Origin: Candidatus Dormiibacterota bacterium
GTDB lineage: Bacteria > Chloroflexota > Dormibacteria > Dormibacterales > Dormibacteraceae
Length of the DNA: 64,000 bases
Reading direction: 5' to 3'
Assembly (NCBI GenBank): GCA_003139695.1
Contig: PLJM01000017.1
Location: forward strand, 212,065 to 276,064
Position 1 is the first letter of the stretch; each line of letters begins with the position of its first letter. The notes under the pieces are model-generated. The model saw only the letters and a list, made by a program, of their open reading frames with translations. It was not told the DNA's origin and searched no databases. This document shows positions 59,537 to 64,000 of this stretch, piece after piece. The translations under genes and the position numbers were made by a program.

Positions 59537-61570
59537 ATGGATCCGAATACAGTCCTGTTCGCCGTGGCAGGCGGTATCGCGGCAGTCGTGTTCGCCGTCG
59601 TCCTGATCGGCCTTGTCCTTCGCATGCCTCCGGGCAACGACCGGATGAAGGAGATCGCCGCCGCCATCCAGGAGGGGGCTTCCGCCTACCTGAACCGCCA
59701 GTACACGGTCATCGCGATCATCGGCATCGTCATCGCGATCGTGATTGGCCTGGCGATCAACTGGAAGACCGCGGCCCTCTACGTCGTCGGCGCCGTCCTC
59801 TCGGCCGCCGCCGGCTACGTCGGCATGAACATCGCGGTTCGCTCCAACCTTCGCACCGCCGAGGCGGCCCGGGGCGGCCTCAACCAGGCGTTGCAGGTGG
59901 CCTTCCGCGGCGGTTCCGTGACGGGGTTCATGGTCGTCGGTCTTGGGCTGCTCGGAGTGGCCGGCGCCTACTACGTGTTCAAGGACCCCGATGCCCTTGT
60001 CGGTCTCGCCTTTGGCGCGAGCCTCGTGTCCGTCTTCGCCCGGCTGGGCGGCGGCATCTACACCAAGGCCGCGGACGTCGGCGCGGACTTGGTCGGCAAG
60101 GTTGAGGCTGGGATCCCAGAGGACGATCCTCGAAACCCGGCTGTGATCGCCGACAACGTGGGCGACAACGTGGGCGACTGCGCGGGCATGGCGGCAGACC
60201 TCTTCGAGACCTACGCGGTGACCATGATCGCCGCGATTCTGCTCGGCTCGCTGCTCTTCAAGGACCAGATCGGCTGGGTGATCTATCCGCTGTTGCTCGG
60301 AGCCGTGAGCGTCGTCGGGTCCATCGTCGGGACGTTTTTCGTCCGCGTCTTCAACCCGAACTGGATCATGGGTGCGCTGTACGCCGGACTGCTGGTGGCG
60401 GTCGTGATCGCCATCGCGGGCTTCTACTTCGTGACTCAGTACATGACAAACAACGGCTACCTGCTGGCAGGCGGCGGTGTCTCGGACCCAAGCAACCTGT
60501 TCTGGGCGGGCCTCATCGGCGTCGTGATCACGGTCCTCATCGTCGCCATTACCGAGTTCTTCACGGAGACGGCCTACTGGCCGGTGCACCTCATCGCCAA
60601 GGCGTCGGTCACGGGCCACGCGACCAACATCATCGCGGGGCAGGCGATCGGCATGATGGCGACGGCGCTGCCCGTGCTGGTGATTGGCGTCGGCATCCTG
60701 CTGAGCTACAGCCTGGGCGGCCTGTACGGCATTGCCATAGCCGCGACCGCCATGCTGTCGATGACGGGCATCATCGTCGCGATCGACTCATACGGGCCGA
60801 TCACCGACAATGCCGGCGGCATCGCAGAGATGGCCAACCTGCCGGAGTCCGTGAGGTCCATAACCGACCGCCTGGACGCGGTTGGCAACACCACGAAGGC
60901 CGTGACGAAGGGATACGCGATCGGGTCGGCGGGACTTGCGGCCCTTGTCCTCTTCTCCTCGTACACCCAGGAGCTGGCGCGCTCAGGGCACCCGACGAAG
61001 TTCGACCTCTCCGACCCTCACGTCATCGTCGGCCTCTTCCTTGGCGGCATCCTGCCGTTCCTGTTCGGATCGCTGGCGATGCTGGCGGTCGGGCGTGCCG
61101 GTGGCCTCGTGGTGGAGGAGGTTCGGCGCCAGTTCCGCGAGATCAAAGGGATCATGGAAGGCACTGGCAAGCCTGAGTACGGAACCGCGGTCCGCATCGT
61201 GACCGCAGCCGCGCAGCGCGAGATGATCCTGCCGGGCATCATCCCGGTGATCGCTCCGCTCGCGGTGGGCTTCATCCTCGGCCCGCAGGCACTCGGAGGG
61301 ATGCTCATCGGCGCGATTGTCACCGGGCTGTTTCTTGCCCTCCAGATGACCAGCGGCGGGGCGGCCTGGGACAACGCGAAGAAGTACATCGAAGAGGGCA
61401 ACCTCGGTGGCAAGGGCTCAGAGGCTCACAAGGCCTCGGTGACCGGAGATACCGTGGGCGACCCCAACAAGGACACAGCGGGACCGGCCATCAATCCGAT
61501 GATCAAGGTCATCAACATCATCGCGATCCTGATCGCCGCGTCTGTCGCCTCCAACTATCTAGTTCACTAG
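59537..61570 (+). CDS. hppA: Membrane H+-translocating pyrophosphatase (K+-independent type)
   Basis: The 677-residue protein has about 16 hydrophobic helices and the family blocks [28 protein letters not shown] (residues 190-217) and [16 protein letters not shown] near 418. The determinant region reads [16 protein letters not shown], with K454 and T457. Lys at this position, in place of Ala, marks K+-independent proton pumps. It hydrolyses pyrophosphate to pump protons. The gene has a GGGGAGG 14 nt before ATG 59537, a rather long spacing. Confidence 0.95.
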   Translation: MDPNTVLFAVAGGIAAVVFAVVLIGLVLRMPPGNDRMKEIAAAIQEGASAYLNRQYTVIAIIGIVIAIVIGLAINWKTAALYVVGAVLSAAAGYVGMNIAVRSNLRTAEAARGGLNQALQVAFRGGSVTGFMVVGLGLLGVAGAYYVFKDPDALVGLAFGASLVSVFARLGGGIYTKAADVGADLVGKVEAGIPEDDPRNPAVIADNVGDNVGDCAGMAADLFETYAVTMIAAILLGSLLFKDQIGWVIYPLLLGAVSVVGSIVGTFFVRVFNPNWIMGALYAGLLVAVVIAIAGFYFVTQYMTNNGYLLAGGGVSDPSNLFWAGLIGVVITVLIVAITEFFTETAYWPVHLIAKASVTGHATNIIAGQAIGMMATALPVLVIGVGILLSYSLGGLYGIAIAATAMLSMTGIIVAIDSYGPITDNAGGIAEMANLPESVRSITDRLDAVGNTTKAVTKGYAIGSAGLAALVLFSSYTQELARSGHPTKFDLSDPHVIVGLFLGGILPFLFGSLAMLAVGRAGGLVVEEVRRQFREIKGIMEGTGKPEYGTAVRIVTAAAQREMILPGIIPVIAPLAVGFILGPQALGGMLIGAIVTGLFLALQMTSGGAAWDNAKKYIEEGNLGGKGSEAHKASVTGDTVGDPNKDTAGPAINPMIKVINIIAILIAASVASNYLVH

Positions 61571-61598
61571 GGGTTCGCCCGCTAGACTCGTTTCGAGG

Positions 61599-61928
61599 GT
61601 GGACGACTACCAGAAAGAGATCGCCGACCTCGAACTCCAGGTCGAGCAGATGGTCGAGGCCGAGGGGGACGCTAAGACCATCGCCGAGCTGTCGATGCAG
61701 CTCGAGATACTGAGGGCGATCTATTCGCGCGCGATTGACCTTCTGGCCCGCGGGCGTTCGGATGAGGCGCTGAGCTATGGGCTGCGCATCCAGGGCTATG
61801 GCGACTGGACGCTCGACAACGTCTACGCGTTCGTGTACGAGCGCGCGGTGGAACTGGAGCCCAAGGCCCACGGCGCCTTCGTCGGTGGTATCAAAGCGAC
61901 CGATTTCGCGCTCCTTCTCAACTCATAA
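61599..61928 (+). CDS. Small coiled-coil hypothetical protein
   Basis: The 109-residue acidic protein is helical, with a heptad-like N-terminal region (DDYQKEIADLELQVEQMVEAEGDAKT). It ends KATDFALLLNS. I do not recognise a family. GTG 61599 has GAGG right before it and a TAGACT -10-like hexamer 10 nt upstream, between hppA and the acyl-CoA ligase gene, which starts 8 bp after its stop. Confidence 0.6.
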   Translation: MDDYQKEIADLELQVEQMVEAEGDAKTIAELSMQLEILRAIYSRAIDLLARGRSDEALSYGLRIQGYGDWTLDNVYAFVYERAVELEPKAHGAFVGGIKATDFALLLNS

Positions 61929-61931
61929 TCT
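61926..61931 (+). promoter_or_regulatory. -10 element for leaderless acyl-CoA ligase gene
   Basis: TAATCT lies 5 nt (or CATAAT 7 nt) before ATG 61937 and overlaps the stop codon of the preceding small gene. No Shine-Dalgarno is present. Confidence 0.4.
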
Positions 61932-61936
61932 GGGGT

Positions 61937-63514
61937 ATGGAAACCCCGCTCACTCCCCTCGAGTTCGGACGGCGTGCCCGCAAGCTGTACGGCGGACGCG
62001 AGGCGGTCGTCGACGGCGATCTGCGCCTGACATACGAGGAGTTCTTCGATCGCTGCGATCGGTGGTCGGCGGCTTTGCAAGCGCTGGGGGTGAAGAAAGG
62101 CGATCGGGTCGCTTACATCGCACCGAATACGCACGAACAGCTCGAGTCCTTTTACGCGGTACCCCAGATAGGAGCCGTGCTCGTGCCCATCAACTACCGG
62201 CTGACCGCCGAAGACTTCGTCTACATCACCTCACACTCGGGCGCCAAGGTCCTTTGTGTGCATCCGGATTACCTCGACTCTGTCGACGGAGTGCGCGACC
62301 AGCTGAGCGGGGTAGAGCACTTTGTGAGTCTTGGGCCGGCAGGCGGTCGGAAGGGGTGGAAGGAGTACGAGGCCGCAGTCAGCGAGGCGAAACCGGAGTT
62401 CAAGCGGCCGGAAATTGCTGAGAGCGACCTTCTCACCATCAACTACACGAGTGGAACGACGGCCAAGCCGAAGGGCGTGATGATCACGCACCGAAACGCC
62501 TGGGCCAACGCCGTAGGGACACTCGTCCACTTTCACATCACAGTCGACGACCGATACCTATGGACGCTGCCGATGTTCCACGCCAACGGGTGGACCTTCG
62601 TGTGGATCATCACGGCCGTCGGTGGCACGCATATCTGCCTGCCGAAGGTCGAACCGGTGCGCGTCTTCGACCTCATCCGCAAAGAGAAGGTCGGCTGGCT
62701 GTGCGCGGCGCCCACGATCCTGATCGCGCTGGCCAACGCGCCTGCGGACGTTCGGGGCGTCGTACCTAAAGGGGTGCAGGTCATCACGGCGGGGGCAGCG
62801 CCCGCGGCGGCGACCATCGAGCGCATGGAAGGAGATCTCGGCTGGGAGGTCACACAGGTTTATGGGTTGACCGAGACCGCCCCGTTCATCACCATCTGCG
62901 AGCCGCGGCCGGAGCACAAGAAGCTCGGCATGACCGAGCGCGGGATCATCAAAGCACTGACCGGCGTCGAGCTGATCACGTCAGGTGAATTGCGGGTTGT
63001 CGATGGCGATGGTAAGGATGTGCCTGCGGACGGCGCGTCTCTCGGCGAGATCGTGGCGCGCGGCAACGTGATCATGCTGGGCTACTACAACGATCCGGAA
63101 GCGACCAAGAAAGTCATGGGCGATGGCTGGTTTCACACTGGCGATGCGGCGGTGCTGCATCCTGACGGCTACGTCGAGATCCGGGATCGCATCAAGGACG
63201 TGATCATCAGCGGGGGAGAGAACATCTCGAGCCTGGAGGTCGAAGGCGTTTTGCTGCGGCACCCGGCGGTGCAGGAGGCCGCGATCGTCGGCCTGCCTCA
63301 CGAGAAGTGGGGGGAGGCGCCGCACGCCTACGTTGTGTTGAAGGCAGGGGCCACAGCCACCGAGGCGGAGCTGATCAAGCTGTGCCGGGACCGGCTGGCT
63401 CACTTCAAAGCGCCACACAGCGTGACGTTCGTTGCGGAGCTGCCGAAGACAGCAACGGGAAAGATCCAGAAGTTCGTCCTGCGAAAGGGAGCGGCCGCAG
63501 TCGTCAGGCAGTAG
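61937..63514 (+). CDS. Fatty acid-CoA ligase (AMP-forming acyl-CoA synthetase)
   Basis: The 525-residue enzyme has the adenylate-forming motifs YTSGTTAKPKGVMITHRN near residue 170, VYGLTETAPF near 311, and DGWFHTGDAAVLHPDGYVEIRDRIKDVIISGGENIS in the C-terminal domain. The catalytic Lys is near the end (PKTATGKIQKFVLR). It activates a fatty or aromatic acid as acyl-CoA, presumably feeding the dehydrogenase and hydratases encoded at 54.8-58.4 kb. Confidence 0.92.
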   Translation: METPLTPLEFGRRARKLYGGREAVVDGDLRLTYEEFFDRCDRWSAALQALGVKKGDRVAYIAPNTHEQLESFYAVPQIGAVLVPINYRLTAEDFVYITSHSGAKVLCVHPDYLDSVDGVRDQLSGVEHFVSLGPAGGRKGWKEYEAAVSEAKPEFKRPEIAESDLLTINYTSGTTAKPKGVMITHRNAWANAVGTLVHFHITVDDRYLWTLPMFHANGWTFVWIITAVGGTHICLPKVEPVRVFDLIRKEKVGWLCAAPTILIALANAPADVRGVVPKGVQVITAGAAPAAATIERMEGDLGWEVTQVYGLTETAPFITICEPRPEHKKLGMTERGIIKALTGVELITSGELRVVDGDGKDVPADGASLGEIVARGNVIMLGYYNDPEATKKVMGDGWFHTGDAAVLHPDGYVEIRDRIKDVIISGGENISSLEVEGVLLRHPAVQEAAIVGLPHEKWGEAPHAYVVLKAGATATEAELIKLCRDRLAHFKAPHSVTFVAELPKTATGKIQKFVLRKGAAAVVRQ

Positions 63515-63517
63515 GTA

Positions 63518-64000
63518 CTAGTCCGGTCCCCTTGCCAATTGACCGAACGTAACCGTCGGCGGGATGGCCAGCATTCGCCCATCATCGCCGCGCACGATCT
63601 GCCAACCGCCTTCATGCACCATCCAGTGATGCCGGTAGCAGAGCAGGGTGAGGTTGTGCGGTTCATTCGTCCCGCCGTGGATCCAGTGCTTCAAGTGATG
63701 TCCTGAAGTCCATGTCGCCGGCCGGTCGCAACCCGGCCAGGTGCAGCCCCGGTCGCGAACGTTGAGCGCCTTGCGCGCCGGTCCAGAGATCACCCGCTTG
63801 GCACGTCCGACATCGATGACTACGGAGTCGGAGTTGAGCAGGATCCTCGTGATCGAGCAATCGCACGCCAGCCTCTCGACCGCCTTGGCGGAGATGGGAA
63901 GCGAGAACTCAAGTTCGGCAGCGGGAGCGCCGTCGAGCCCTTTCAAGGTCTCGAGCGAGGTGGTCACCTGGAGGTGCGTGCGCTGGCTGCCGTTCTGCGG
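63518..64000 (-). CDS. DUF222/HNH endonuclease-family protein (5' end outside window)
   Basis: The frame is open to the right edge, giving 160 visible C-terminal codons. RTHLQVTTSLETLKGL and LEFSLPISAKAVERLACD are from the DUF222 (13E12-repeat) region. GCTWPGCDRPATW, GHHLKHWIHGGTNEPHNLTLLCYRHHWMVH is an HNH nuclease domain with its zinc-binding Cys/His pairs. These proteins are abundant in Actinobacteria and some Chloroflexota-like phyla, often in many copies, and may be nucleases of mobile or addiction-like origin. It is convergent with the acyl-CoA ligase gene, 3 bp away. Confidence 0.85.
   Translation of the reverse strand, partial: PQNGSQRTHLQVTTSLETLKGLDGAPAAELEFSLPISAKAVERLACDCSITRILLNSDSVVIDVGRAKRVISGPARKALNVRDRGCTWPGCDRPATWTSGHHLKHWIHGGTNEPHNLTLLCYRHHWMVHEGGWQIVRGDDGRMLAIPPTVTFGQLARGPD

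Noticed and set aside
63518..64000. HNH/DUF222 protein as a mobile element or intron endonuclease
   Set aside because: No inverted repeats, intron ends or target duplication are visible; such genes are ordinary chromosomal repeats in high-GC bacteria.
1..64000. CRISPR arrays, tRNA/rRNA genes, insertion sequences, prophage
   Set aside because: No regularly spaced repeats, cloverleaf-like sequence ending in CCA, transposase motifs or phage structural genes were seen. A tRNA could still be missed by eye.

Overview
The window is about 64 kb of dense, GC-rich bacterial chromosome with some 63 protein genes, many sharing ATGA, GTGA or TTGA stop/start overlaps. I see no rRNA, tRNA, CRISPR array, insertion sequence or prophage. 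Frequent GTG/TTG starts, several starts preceded by a -10 hexamer instead of a Shine-Dalgarno, an F420-type luciferase-like oxidoreductase, a truncated haemoglobin, a pyrophosphate-type phosphofructokinase, a H+-pyrophosphatase and a DUF222/HNH protein point to a high-GC soil-type lineage of the Terrabacteria (Actinobacteria-like, Chloroflexota or Candidatus Dormibacterota). No marker gene lets me go further, so the phylum is an inference.

Layout. 1-10.9 kb: a phosphate and phospholipid block. A minus-strand operon runs DUF1206, PAP2 phosphatase, polyphosphate kinase, diacylglycerol-kinase-like enzyme, second PAP2 phosphatase. It is followed by a phospholipase D, an ion channel, a glyoxalase-fold dioxygenase and a DUF47-Pit phosphate transporter pair. 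10.9-15.2 kb: a D,D-carboxypeptidase, a small conserved protein, a membrane HD-GYP protein and an LLM oxidoreductase. 15.2-21.1 kb: a polyamine uptake operon (potA-potD-potB-potC) ending in an agmatinase-like ureohydrolase and a DinB-like protein. 21.3-25.7 kb: citramalate synthase and PEP carboxylase, preceded by what looks like an isoleucine-sensing attenuator with an 18-residue leader peptide. 25.8-27.3 kb: an aquaporin-family channel and an ACT-domain protein. 27.3-32.2 kb: two divergent operons carrying a circularly permuted ATP-grasp protein, an alpha-E protein and three transglutaminase-like proteins. 32.2-36.3 kb: a decayed response-regulator fragment, a zincin-like protein, an orphan lipoprotein binding protein, a YceI protein and two small membrane or secreted proteins. 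36.3-49.2 kb: a cytochrome/molybdopterin fusion, an unusual SDR, a CPA2 antiporter, a phosphoesterase, an ornithine-cyclodeaminase-like enzyme, an MFS exporter, a DUF2268 protease, a haemoglobin, a DUF2254 protein, a HAD phosphatase, PPi-type PFK, a cobalamin adenosyltransferase and an alpha/beta hydrolase. 49.2-54.8 kb: a Hint-domain lipoprotein and a MoxR-DUF58-TgpA operon. 54.8-64 kb: a fatty acyl-CoA block (two MaoC-like hydratases, acyl-CoA dehydrogenase, SDR, enoyl-CoA hydratase, acyl-CoA ligase) interrupted by a CinA-like protein, an acylphosphatase and the H+-pyrophosphatase, ending in a partial HNH protein.

The most interesting items are the cimA attenuator (25550-25680), three divergent gene pairs whose start codons are only 19-21 bp apart with overlapping -10 elements (30.5, 41.5 and 59.2 kb), the Hint-domain lipoprotein at 49.2-50.2 kb, the membrane cytochrome/Tat/molybdopterin fusion at 36.3 kb, and the co-occurrence of PPi-type PFK, K+-independent H+-PPase and polyphosphate kinase, which suggests an energy economy based on (poly)pyrophosphate. 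Functions come from motif recognition by eye. No database search was possible.
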